NCBI GenBank assembly: GCA_010092695.1
Contig: JAADJJ010000001.1
Span: forward strand, 4,402,001-4,466,000
Origin: Enterobacteriaceae bacterium 4M9
Lineage (GTDB): Bacteria; Pseudomonadota; Gammaproteobacteria; Enterobacterales; Enterobacteriaceae
DNA length: 64,000 bases
Direction: 5' to 3'
Position numbers and translations under genes: made by a program. The notes beneath the pieces were generated by a model, which worked only from the letters and a program-made list of their open reading frames with translations, was not told the DNA's origin and ran no database searches. This document shows, in pieces, positions 43,235 to 52,171 of the stretch. Each line of letters begins with the position of its first letter. Positions within the stretch are counted from its first letter, which is position 1.

Positions 43235-44020
43235 TCAGTGGTTGTGAAGCGCGTCAGTATCTGCCCGGCAAACCTCGCCGTGACAGAGGAACGGCAGAAC
43301 CGGCTTTCCACCAAAGTCATTAATCGTGATAAGGTGCGGAGTGGCAAATACCTGGCTAGGCACGGTAGCGCTGGATTTCGGCTCAATCATTACCGTCTTA
43401 AAATCTTTCGCCACAGACTGCTTCAACCCCCCGGTTATCCCCAGCACTGTCATGTAATACGGCGTAGGGTTCTCCACCCGGAAACCGCCGCTAACCTTAT
43501 GCAAAACGAGTTGGTCGTCATGGCGGCTAAAGCGTTCCGGTGTGATATCTGCCGGGCGATAAAACAGCTTGATTTTGGTCTGCAACGCCAGTTGCAGGAC
43601 GTTCGGTCGCTCGCTTTTAGGTGGCACTTCACGCACGCTAAAATAGAACAGACTCTCCCTGTCTTGCGGCAGGCTGGCCGCTGACGGCATGGCGCTGACC
43701 CGAATAACACTCTTTTGCCCTGGCTCCAGGCGCTGCATTGGCGGGGTTGCCACCAGGTAATCCTTTAACGGCTTTCCCTGTGCATCTTCCAGCCAGGCCT
43801 GTGCCAGATAGGGTTTCTGGCTACTGTCATTACTAATATTCATCACCAGCCCCCTTTCCCCGCCGGGGTAGATTGCCCTTGTACGGTCAAGAGCAATCGC
43901 CCCCTGCGCTGTCGGACTCAGCCCTGCACACAACGCGCACACCGCTAACAGGGTGGCCATCCCTTTGCCCTTGCCCGTCGAGTCACTCTGCTCCTGTCTT
44001 GTTTCCTGCTTGTGCATCAT
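43235..44020 (-). CDS. Periplasmic fimbrial chaperone 1 (PapD-like)
   Basis: The 261-residue chaperone has an N-terminal polar stretch of about 20 residues before the hydrophobic part of the signal peptide, which ends AQGA. Two Ig-like domains carry SLPQDRESLFYFSVREVPPK and IKLFYRPADITPERF. The second domain ends FLCHGEVCRAD with two close Cys. It follows the usher by 62 bp. Confidence 0.9.
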   Translation of the reverse strand: MMHKQETRQEQSDSTGKGKGMATLLAVCALCAGLSPTAQGAIALDRTRAIYPGGERGLVMNISNDSSQKPYLAQAWLEDAQGKPLKDYLVATPPMQRLEPGQKSVIRVSAMPSAASLPQDRESLFYFSVREVPPKSERPNVLQLALQTKIKLFYRPADITPERFSRHDDQLVLHKVSGGFRVENPTPYYMTVLGITGGLKQSVAKDFKTVMIEPKSSATVPSQVFATPHLITINDFGGKPVLPFLCHGEVCRADTDALHNH

Positions 44021-44082
44021 GGTCAGACTTCACTCTCTTCGGGGTTGTATTCATTTATGGATGTCATACGGATGCCATCCTT

Positions 44083-46596
44083 TTACAGTTTCTGTTCATT
44101 CGTCTGGTTTTCTGCCTCGCCAGTCGCCAGGTGACACAACAGCGGAACCGGCTCACCACCAAGGACATCCGGTAATGTCACTGTGCACTGTGCTTTTTCA
44201 TCCCAGTGCACGTTCAGGCGCTCTCCTGGATTGACACCAGATATCCACGCCAGACCGCCATCACTCACCATCCCCAGTTCACGATCTTTTCCGTTGCGGA
44301 CACTGGCACCAAAAGGAGGGGAGCCCTTTTCAGCCATTGACAAAATGGCCACCACCTTGCTTCCTTTGAGCACATCAAACCGACGAAAACCGATAGCGCC
44401 TTCCGTCAGGGCAGCCTCTGCTATCGGTGACCCACTCACCTCCACATCATCTGCAAGCCGATTCACATCGACACGGGTTGTCGCCCGATAGTAGCTGGGC
44501 ACAAAAGGATCCACGGCAATACCAAACCCATTCGTACTTCCATGCTGCCCAATCGGCACTCCAGACACGCCATCTGTGCTAACCAACATTCGGGTACTAC
44601 CGCGAGTGCTGCCACCGTGCAGTGCTGCCCCATGTAGCGTGGCGGTCATCCCGCCGCTCAGTGAGACCCCGGCAGAGGTGTAGCTGTTCTCCTGCCAGCC
44701 AACGTTGAACGTCGCATCCCCGAGCGCATCATCATGTCGATAAAATCCGCTCGCCTGGGTGGTTATTCGCTCTCGACCGCCGCCACGGGTTCCGGCGCTC
44801 AGTCGGTAGTGATCGCCGTTATTCAGTCGCTCAGACCAGCCAACTGTCTGGCTGTAGCTGTTGTTGTTCCAGTTACCGTTGTAACTGGCGGTGCCTTTGC
44901 CCAGGAGCAGCGTCAGGCTCAACCAGGCAGCATCGTCCCGGCGACCGTTATAGTCACTGCGGCTAGCCGACACTGAAACACCAATGTTGTGCCAGTCTCC
45001 TACGTCCATATAGCGACTCATGGACAGGCTATAGCGGTCTGCGTCTGGCCGATTCCAGTAAGTCTGATGTGACCAGTTCAGATATGCCGACAGCTTCAGG
45101 TCTGTGAAACTTTTGCTGGCCGTCACCGTGTACAGTTCTTTGCTGTTGCCCCGCATCCCACCGCGGTAGCGGTTGTCCAGGTATTCCGGCATCGTCATAT
45201 AGTCGCGATCTGAGAACCGATATCCGGCAAACGTCAGGTTGCCGTGAATTTCTTCAAAGCGTTTGGAGTAACTCACTCGATATGAACGCCCCTGTAACCG
45301 TCCCGCTTCTGGCAGCGAAGCTACCGACTGGGTGATATCCGCAGAAATAGCACCAAACTTATACATATCACGCCCAATACCCAGTAACTGGCTGCTGTAG
45401 TCCTGTAGCAGAATCCCACCGCCATACAGTGACCAACGGTTATTGACCCCCCAGGACAACTCAGCGGCACTGAATACGGGTCCTTCCATATGGTGCGTGT
45501 AATCCGAAGAACGGCCAGCAGCCAGTTTGTAACGTACCTGCCCTGGGCGTGTCAGATAAGGAATGGTGGCCGTAGTCACCTGAAAGGCCTGCACATCCCC
45601 ATCCTGCTCTTCCACCCGCACATCGAGTTCGCCGTTGACCGCCCCACTCAACTCCTGAATACGAAACGGTCCTGCCGCCACGGTGGTTTCATAAATCACA
45701 CGCCCCTGCTGGCTAATCGTCACTTTTGCGTTAGTCCGGGCAATTCCGCTAATTTCCGGTGCATATCCCCGTAATCTCGGCGCAAGCTGGCTTTCATCGC
45801 TAACCAGTGACGCACCGGTGTAACGCCAGGAATCAAACACATCCGAGTTCAGGTAATCTTCACCAATGGTTAATTTCGCCATTAACCCCGGTAGCGCCCG
45901 GTAGGCATACAGTCGATTCCAGTCAAAAGTACGGTGACTGTCTCGGTAATGACTCTGCCAGTCCCCACGCATGCGCCAGGCACCAACGTTAACTCCCGCC
46001 GTACCACTGGAACTGACTGTCTGTATGCGTTTTCCATTTGCCGGGCGAGTGGTCGTGGCATTTACGTTGTAATCCAGCAACAGGCCAGGAATCCCGTCTT
46101 CCCAGCGCGACGGCGGTAGCCAGGTGGCATCCTGGTACTCCAGCCACGCCTGTGGAATAGAGGCTGCCAGTGTTGAACCAGGCAAATCCCCCTCCAGCAC
46201 AATCCCTTCCAGGGCGGAAAAGTCTGCACAGCGTTCTTCGGTATCAAACGTCACCAGAGCCAGTGCATCTGGGCGCAGCCCCAGCATCTCCACCTGCTCA
46301 CGTGTCAGACAAACCTGGATATCCGGCTCTACTTTGCCCTCAGCCAGGGGCATTTCACGAAACGTTATCTCTTGCTCAGAAATTCTTTGCCCATTAAGCC
46401 GCAGCTCCAGAACATAGACGCCCGGCATAATGTAGCCAGCCCGTGAAAAGCGTGATAAATCAATATTATTCCGGTCTTCCGCACTCAAAATACTGGTATT
46501 AAATTCCACTGAATAAGCCATGCAGGAATAGCCCTGGGATAGCATGTAAATACAGCCTCCCAGCAAAGAACGCTGAAATAACACTGACTTTTTCAT
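44083..46596 (-). CDS. Outer-membrane fimbrial usher (FimD-like)
   Basis: The 837-residue usher has a signal peptide, then an N-terminal chaperone-binding domain (VEFNTSILSAEDRNNIDLSRF). A 24-strand pore region with plug domain includes RGYAPEISGIARTNAKVTIS, and C-terminal domains end near CTVTLPDVLGGEPVPLLCHL with the Cys pair. Length matches the family (about 800-880). It is the only usher in the window and must serve all subunits here. Confidence 0.95.
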   Translation of the reverse strand: MKKSVLFQRSLLGGCIYMLSQGYSCMAYSVEFNTSILSAEDRNNIDLSRFSRAGYIMPGVYVLELRLNGQRISEQEITFREMPLAEGKVEPDIQVCLTREQVEMLGLRPDALALVTFDTEERCADFSALEGIVLEGDLPGSTLAASIPQAWLEYQDATWLPPSRWEDGIPGLLLDYNVNATTTRPANGKRIQTVSSSGTAGVNVGAWRMRGDWQSHYRDSHRTFDWNRLYAYRALPGLMAKLTIGEDYLNSDVFDSWRYTGASLVSDESQLAPRLRGYAPEISGIARTNAKVTISQQGRVIYETTVAAGPFRIQELSGAVNGELDVRVEEQDGDVQAFQVTTATIPYLTRPGQVRYKLAAGRSSDYTHHMEGPVFSAAELSWGVNNRWSLYGGGILLQDYSSQLLGIGRDMYKFGAISADITQSVASLPEAGRLQGRSYRVSYSKRFEEIHGNLTFAGYRFSDRDYMTMPEYLDNRYRGGMRGNSKELYTVTASKSFTDLKLSAYLNWSHQTYWNRPDADRYSLSMSRYMDVGDWHNIGVSVSASRSDYNGRRDDAAWLSLTLLLGKGTASYNGNWNNNSYSQTVGWSERLNNGDHYRLSAGTRGGGRERITTQASGFYRHDDALGDATFNVGWQENSYTSAGVSLSGGMTATLHGAALHGGSTRGSTRMLVSTDGVSGVPIGQHGSTNGFGIAVDPFVPSYYRATTRVDVNRLADDVEVSGSPIAEAALTEGAIGFRRFDVLKGSKVVAILSMAEKGSPPFGASVRNGKDRELGMVSDGGLAWISGVNPGERLNVHWDEKAQCTVTLPDVLGGEPVPLLCHLATGEAENQTNEQKL

Positions 46597-46877
46597 TTTT
46601 ATATTTCGCCCCAGCAGTATTCATTTCTGGCACTCGTGCAACACATGGAGAGCATCCCTGCGCAGCGCGAGCATCCAAAAAGGAAAATCTGCCGTAGGAC
46701 TTCCTATTACAAGGAGATAATTAACATCATTACATCACGCTATTTCTGGCGCGGCGGCACCGTCCAGCGAGCACATACTTTCGGCAATATGGACATGTGA
46801 AATATGTGATAATCGCTTACTGCCCGGCTATTCATGAGTTATGATAAAACGCAAGGCTGCCGATAATTCCCCTTCCT

Positions 46878-47293
46878 TTAAGGGCTGCCATTACGTACCA
46901 TTCTCATGCAATAAAAATTACTTTCCCTGAAGGCAACGTCACTCTGAGCATTTTCTGGTAAGACATCATGCCCATGCTCATCGCTTAACTGTAATGCCAG
47001 TCCTTCTGCCTCTTCTTGCAGGGCAAACAGCGAATCGTTTTTCTCATCATGTTCGCCATCAAAGGAAATTATTGCGCCGTGTCTGTGTAAGACATCTTCT
47101 GTATCCAGCTGGCAGCTGAGCAACCGCGATGAGAATAAGCGCCGGATACAAAAGCGCTGTAATACAGATCGCGTGTTGATATTGCTGAGAATGCAATTTC
47201 TTGTCTGCCATCATCGGTTAGCAGACTGCACGCCGGTTCCAGTACCTGGCCATACATCTGTACACGCCCGTGTTCTGAGCCGTGTATCTCCAT
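46878..47293 (-). pseudogene. Decayed fimbrial subunit gene
   Basis: Two overlapping frames together look like one pilin. The first (47293 to about 47110) encodes GRVQMYGQVLEPACSLLTDD and EIAFSAISTRDLY, the N-terminal half with the first Cys. The second (about 47150 to 46878) encodes LLSCQLDTEDVLHRHGAIIS and FALQEEAEGLALQLSDEHG, the middle. The signal peptide is missing or out of frame and the C-terminal strand is lost. At least one frameshift plus end decay is needed. It sits between the major pilin and usher genes. Confidence 0.7.
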
Positions 47294-47397
47294 GAATCAG
47301 CACTGCCGGAAAAAACGCAGCACAACCGCATCACATTCCACCGCCCTTTACCCCGGCCTGATGACCGGGGCTATCGCCAGATAGTTGTTATCTTTAA

Positions 47398-47976
47398 TTA
47401 TTCATAAGACAGCATGAAATCGGCGATGGACTGGAAGTCACCCGTCTCAATAGTGTTGCCCAGTCCCTGCAGATAGGCAGAGAAGCCAAGGGTGTTATTA
47501 CCTTCAATCAATTCACGAGCAGCTGAAGTGCCACCAACCGGAATTTTGTTACTGGACGCATCGGTAATCACTACACCCGCACCAGTCGCCGTGCCGGTAA
47601 TGCCAAACCAGGTATTATCATCATCCAAAGCGGGGGAACCACCGAAGGTCACCGTCACAGAAGGTGCAGTAACCACCTGAGTCGGATTTTCAGGGTCTTC
47701 TGGGTTATTTACCTGTGTTTCAGTCACCGCACAGTTTTTCAGCAAAATGGCGAAATTCTGCGGCGTGGAAGTACCGCTATTTTCCAGCTGGGATTTTGCG
47801 ACCTGACCCAGATTCACCTCCTGGTCAGAACTCTCCGGATCAATAGAACACGGAGCATCAATAATGGAGCCGCTAAATGTAATTTTGCCGCTCCCCTGAT
47901 CTGCAGCCGCCTGTGCACCAGCTGCTGACATCCCCAAAGCAATAATAAGGGCAGATGCCAATTTATTCACTTTCAT
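47398..47976 (-). CDS. Major fimbrial subunit (FimA-like)
   Basis: The 192-residue pilin has a signal peptide ending GAQA. It has the FimA pattern GSGKITFSGSIIDAPCSIDP, VNLGQVAKSQL and ILLKNCAV, and the final strand SIADFMLSYE with penultimate Tyr. A Pro/Asn-rich loop (TQVNNPEDPENPTQVV) is inserted after the second Cys. It is first gene of the operon with an AAGGA ribosome site; the long AT-rich upstream region should contain its promoter. Confidence 0.92.
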   Translation of the reverse strand: MKVNKLASALIIALGMSAAGAQAAADQGSGKITFSGSIIDAPCSIDPESSDQEVNLGQVAKSQLENSGTSTPQNFAILLKNCAVTETQVNNPEDPENPTQVVTAPSVTVTFGGSPALDDDNTWFGITGTATGAGVVITDASSNKIPVGGTSAARELIEGNNTLGFSAYLQGLGNTIETGDFQSIADFMLSYE

Positions 47977-49390
47977 TCATTTTATCCTTTATTAGTTAGT
48001 TTCTTCACGCACCAACGAGAGTCAGTGACGATGGTGCCCGCATCTATATTCAAGCGTTCATCCGATGAAATGAAAATATAAAAAAAAGCGAGAAAAATAG
48101 ACTCGAAAAGCACTCACCCCTGATTCTCGTGGCGATGAAAATATTATTACCGAATTATTCAAAAACAAAAAGATGCATATTCTCAATTTTTGACCATCGA
48201 TCTTTCTCACTAAAATTAAACACATTTAAAGACATAAAAAAAATAAAAAACCACAAACAAAGAATAAAATTCTGATATAGAATTTTTTTTCAGAATAAAA
48301 GAAAATTAATTAAAAAATTAAACATATACAATCCCACACAGCAACAAAACCCCCACACCTGCAACAACGAAAAAACAAACAAGCATTTATTTATAGGAAA
48401 ATATCACCATGAATAAAATAAAATACCATTTCATTCCCGTTTAGGATTCATTTAAAAACATTATGCTAAAGATACTTTTCTTTCAATCAACACCTTCCCT
48501 GATCGCACTAATTTATTCTTCAATTGCTATCTTCGGCTCAGACACATGCTTCTGCATTAATAAGGTGCCGCATATTTTCTGAATCATTCAGATTTGCTGG
48601 ACAAGTATTAACTTTGAGCCTCCAGGTTGCCGATTGCCGCCCCTTACCGCAATTAACAGGTTATATGTCTTCATTTGCTTGTACTGTAGAGGGCGATGCA
48701 AACCACGTTGCCTGACAGCAACGCTCCTCGCAAAATCATAGTAAACCGTATCCAACCAACGAAGGGGTTAACCTCCCCAGCAAGTGCTATAGACACTACT
48801 TTGATCTGGGCATCACTGAATTGACCACAACACAGATAACGGCCATAGAAACACAAAAAGCAGATGAATCTTCCCTGGCCGGTCTCCTCCATTGATTTAC
48901 ATGCCCAATGCCAGTCATCTCTTCACAAGCAACATGAGGTCCCTATTTAGTACTGCATTATCAGACGTCATCAGAATTTGCAGCAGGCTGGAAAAACGGA
49001 AAATTTAAAGATAAACACACCGGCATGACCCGCTAACTGTTGCATCTACGACTAAGGGCTGATCATTTGCCCTTGTTAGTACATTGATACGTGCTGGCAG
49101 GCAAACAGACGGATACACTGCGAATCATTTAGGCTTATTAAGCCCTTTTACGAACCCAACTCAACCGTTGCATGACTCTCGAAGGGAAGGAGCACGATCT
49201 TTTATTTGCCGATGACTGGAATGACAGCGAATGCCTGACGCCTCATCAACACCGTTTTAAAAATTATTTTTGCTCGCGTCATGAGGCGCTTAAAATTTCA
49301 GGAAGGTTTTAGTCCGATTATCGTGCTGGCATTTTAAGAATTACAGAAGGGGCGCTTCCAATCAAAGCGAGATCTTAATCACAAAACTCA
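47977..49390. other. 1.4-kb region without a recognisable gene upstream of the fimbrial operon
   Basis: 48050-48450 is extremely AT-rich, with long A and T runs, a typical H-NS-bound promoter region. GATC occurs at 48199-48202 and ACGATC at 49194-49199, relevant because a PapI-like regulator is encoded in the operon. A 46-codon frame at 49172-49312 (MTLEGKEHDLLFADDWNDSE at its start) has protein-like composition but no known relative; it may be the remnant of a larger gene. The rest shows only short frames with no supporting features. Confidence 0.45.
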
Positions 49391-49478
49391 GCCGCTTACA
49401 TAACTTCGCAAACCGCTTACACCAACAGACAACCGCTTACCCTGCACTTACAACCGCTCAGGTAATTATTCCTCCGCT
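49391..49478 (+). promoter_or_regulatory. Five phased CCGCT repeats upstream of btsT (BtsR-type sites)
   Basis: CCGCT begins at 49392, 49413, 49433, 49454 and 49474, spaced 21, 20, 21 and 20 bp: two helical turns each. Three copies are ACCGCT and the first three continue as CCGCTTAC. From memory, E. coli BtsR (YehT) binds direct repeats of ACC(G/A)CT upstream of btsT (yjiY). The array ends 116 bp before the btsT start. Confidence 0.75.
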
Positions 49479-49594
49479 CACCCGGCAAGCTGGTCATCAT
49501 ATAAACACCCTAAAAAAGAATACACACACGCCTCAAAAAAATACCCAACGTTTAAACACCAAGGATTTTATTCGTCTGACAAGCAGGTCCCAAT

Positions 49595-51745
49595 ATGAAT
49601 AAAAATAAGTTTCTAAAGCACATACCCTGGGTGGTTCTCGGAATCATCGGTGCTTTCTGTCTGGCGGTTGTCGCCTTACGCCGGGGTGAACACGTAAGCG
49701 CACTGTGGATTGTTGTCGCTTCCGTCTCCGTCTATCTTGTGGCTTACCGCTACTACAGCCTCTACATCGCCCAAAAGGTGATGAAGCTCGACCCCACCCG
49801 CTCTACTCCCGCGGTCATCAATAACGATGGCCTGAACTACGTTCCGACCAACAAGTATGTGCTGTTCGGCCACCACTTTGCGGCTATCGCAGGTGCAGGC
49901 CCGCTGGTTGGCCCGGTGCTGGCCGCACAAATGGGCTACCTGCCCGGCACGCTCTGGCTGCTGTCAGGCGTGGTACTTGCCGGTGCGGTGCAGGACTTTA
50001 TGGTGCTGTTTATCTCTTCACGCCGTAACGGCGCGTCTCTGGGTGAGATGATCAAAGAAGAGATGGGCCGCGTGCCTGGCACCATCGCACTGTTTGGCTG
50101 CTTCCTTATCATGATAATTATCCTCGCCGTTCTGGCGCTTATCGTGGTGAAAGCACTGGCTGAGAGCCCGTGGGGCGTGTTCACCGTATGTTCTACGGTG
50201 CCGATCGCGCTCTTTATGGGTATCTACATGCGCTTCCTGCGCCCCGGTCGTGTGGGCGAAGTCTCGGTGATTGGTATTGTGCTGCTGGTGGCCTCCATCT
50301 GGTTTGGCGGCGTTGTCGCACACGACCCGTACTGGGGCCCGGCGCTGACCTTTAAAGACACCACCATCACCTACACCCTGATTGGCTATGCGTTCATTTC
50401 AGCGCTGCTGCCGGTGTGGCTGATTCTGGCACCGCGTGACTACCTCGCCACCTTCCTGAAGATTGGCGTTATCGTCGGCCTGGCTATCGGTATCGTGCTG
50501 CTGAACCCGGATCTGAAAATGCCTGCGGTAACGCAGTACATTGACGGCACCGGTCCGCTGTGGAAAGGCGCACTGTTCCCGTTCCTGTTTATCACCATCG
50601 CCTGTGGTGCGGTTTCTGGCTTCCACGCGCTGATTTCTTCTGGCACCACGCCGAAGCTTATCGCCTGTGAAACCGACGCCCGCTTTATCGGCTACGGCGC
50701 TATGCTGATGGAATCATTCGTTGCCATCATGGCGCTGGTTGCGGCTTCTATTATTGAGCCGGGCCTGTATTTTGCGATGAACACGCCGCCTGCGGGCCTT
50801 GGCATCACCATGCCGAACCTGCACGAGCTGGGCACTGAAAACGCGCCGCTGATTATGGCGCAGCTCAAAGAGGCTTCTATACACGCGGCAGCAACCGTCA
50901 GCTCCTGGGGCTTTGTTATCACGCCTGAGCAGATTTTGCAGACCGCAAAAGACATCGGCGAGCCGTCCGTACTGAACCGCGCAGGTGGTGCACCCACGCT
51001 GGCTGTCGGTATCGCCCACGTGTTCCACAAAATCATTCCGTTCGCGGACATGGGCTTCTGGTATCACTTCGGTATTCTGTTTGAAGCGCTGTTCATTCTG
51101 ACGGCTCTGGACGCAGGCACCCGCGCAGGCCGCTTTATGTTGCAGGACCTGCTGGGTAACTTCATTCCGTTCCTGAAGAAAACCGACTCTCTGGTTGCCG
51201 GCATTATCGGCACCGCGGGCTGCGTAGGCCTGTGGGGCTACCTGCTGTATCAGGGCGTGGTTGACCCGCTGGGCGGCGTGAAGAGCCTGTGGCCGCTGTT
51301 CGGTATCTCTAACCAGATGCTGGCCGCCGTGGCGCTGGTACTGTGCACCGTGGTGCTGATTAAGATGAAGCGCACGAAGTACATCTGGGTGACGGTAGCC
51401 CCGGCCGTATGGCTGCTTATCTGCACCACCTGGGCGCTGGGCATGAAACTGTTCAGCACCAACCCGCAGATGGAAGGCTTCTTCTTTATGGCAAGCGAGT
51501 ATAAAGCCCGCATCGCCGAAGGCGGCGAGTTGACTGCACAGCAGGTTGCCAACATGAACCATATCGTGGTGAATAACTACACCAACGCAGGCCTGAGCAT
51601 TCTGTTCCTGGTGGTGGTGTACAGCATTATTTTCTACGGTATCCGCACCTGGCTGAAAGTACGCAACGCAACCGAGCGTACGGACAAAGAAACGCCATAC
51701 GTACCGGTGCCGAAAGAAGGGATTAAAACCTCTTCCGGCCACTGA
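49595..51745 (+). CDS. btsT: Pyruvate/proton symporter BtsT (CstA family)
   Basis: The 716-residue inner-membrane protein is nearly identical to E. coli BtsT (YjiY), the high-affinity pyruvate:H+ symporter. It has many helices and the CstA motifs GHHFAAIAGAGPLVGPVLAA near residue 92 and GFHALISSGTTPK near 345. Length is the same as E. coli. The small partner gene yjiX, which follows btsT in E. coli, is absent here. Its regulators btsS and btsR lie 3-5 kb downstream on the other strand. Confidence 0.96.
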   Translation: MNKNKFLKHIPWVVLGIIGAFCLAVVALRRGEHVSALWIVVASVSVYLVAYRYYSLYIAQKVMKLDPTRSTPAVINNDGLNYVPTNKYVLFGHHFAAIAGAGPLVGPVLAAQMGYLPGTLWLLSGVVLAGAVQDFMVLFISSRRNGASLGEMIKEEMGRVPGTIALFGCFLIMIIILAVLALIVVKALAESPWGVFTVCSTVPIALFMGIYMRFLRPGRVGEVSVIGIVLLVASIWFGGVVAHDPYWGPALTFKDTTITYTLIGYAFISALLPVWLILAPRDYLATFLKIGVIVGLAIGIVLLNPDLKMPAVTQYIDGTGPLWKGALFPFLFITIACGAVSGFHALISSGTTPKLIACETDARFIGYGAMLMESFVAIMALVAASIIEPGLYFAMNTPPAGLGITMPNLHELGTENAPLIMAQLKEASIHAAATVSSWGFVITPEQILQTAKDIGEPSVLNRAGGAPTLAVGIAHVFHKIIPFADMGFWYHFGILFEALFILTALDAGTRAGRFMLQDLLGNFIPFLKKTDSLVAGIIGTAGCVGLWGYLLYQGVVDPLGGVKSLWPLFGISNQMLAAVALVLCTVVLIKMKRTKYIWVTVAPAVWLLICTTWALGMKLFSTNPQMEGFFFMASEYKARIAEGGELTAQQVANMNHIVVNNYTNAGLSILFLVVVYSIIFYGIRTWLKVRNATERTDKETPYVPVPKEGIKTSSGH

Positions 51746-51755
51746 TTAAGGCTGT

Positions 51756-52156
51756 AAAAAAACCCCGCCACGGCGTAATGCTGGTCATTTAAGGATGGGG
51801 GAATGTTCCGTTCACCTGAAGCCCGGCAACAAATGAGACGTCATCAGCGGTGAACGGGCAAAGAGGGCTACCGCAGCCCTCTTTGCAATCTCCTGCGGCC
51901 CCGCCAGGAAATCGCCGCCCCTTGGGCGGTACGCGCAGCTTATCCCGTCTGGCTTATCGGGGACGGCGCGAGGTAACATCCCTGTAAATCGCGCCTCGGG
52001 CCGCATCCATGCGGCCCGCCCCGGCCAGCCGTGAACGCTTTGCCGATTTCAGCGGGGTCAGCAACCCCACACTGTATGCCCGAGCACGTTAAAAACGAAT
52101 GAGTGCGCTGTTCATCTGCTTAAGTGACCAGTATTACCGCCACGGCGGGGTTTTTA
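51756..52156. mobile_element. Non-coding element with terminal inverted repeats (MITE-like)
   Basis: The first about 36 bp (51756-51791) and last about 36 bp (52121-52156) are imperfect inverted repeats, sharing AAAAACCCCGCC at the outer ends and CTGGTCA inside. Each end can also form a GC stem followed by Ts, so both ends could act as terminators. The interior of about 330 bp holds several GC-rich hairpins (for example AAAGAGGGCT/AGCCCTCTTT near 51860-51885) and no plausible gene. The pattern suggests a miniature inverted-repeat or structured intergenic repeat. I saw no clear target duplication. Confidence 0.6.
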
Positions 52157-52171
52157 TTTTTTGCGCATCGC

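Noticed and set aside
48524..48892. Short open frames (63 and 73 codons) upstream of btsT
   Set aside because: No ribosome sites, no recognisable motifs; random-looking composition.
49391..49478. CRISPR array
   Set aside because: Repeat units are only 5-9 bp with 20-21 bp phasing and no cas genes; protein-binding sites fit better. No CRISPR array was found elsewhere in the window.
50714..51742. 342-codon open frame opposite btsT
   Set aside because: Antisense shadow; hydrophilic His/Gln-rich product with no known features.
51756..52156. Insertion sequence with transposase
   Set aside because: Inverted ends are present, but there is no open frame long enough for a transposase and no clear target duplication.
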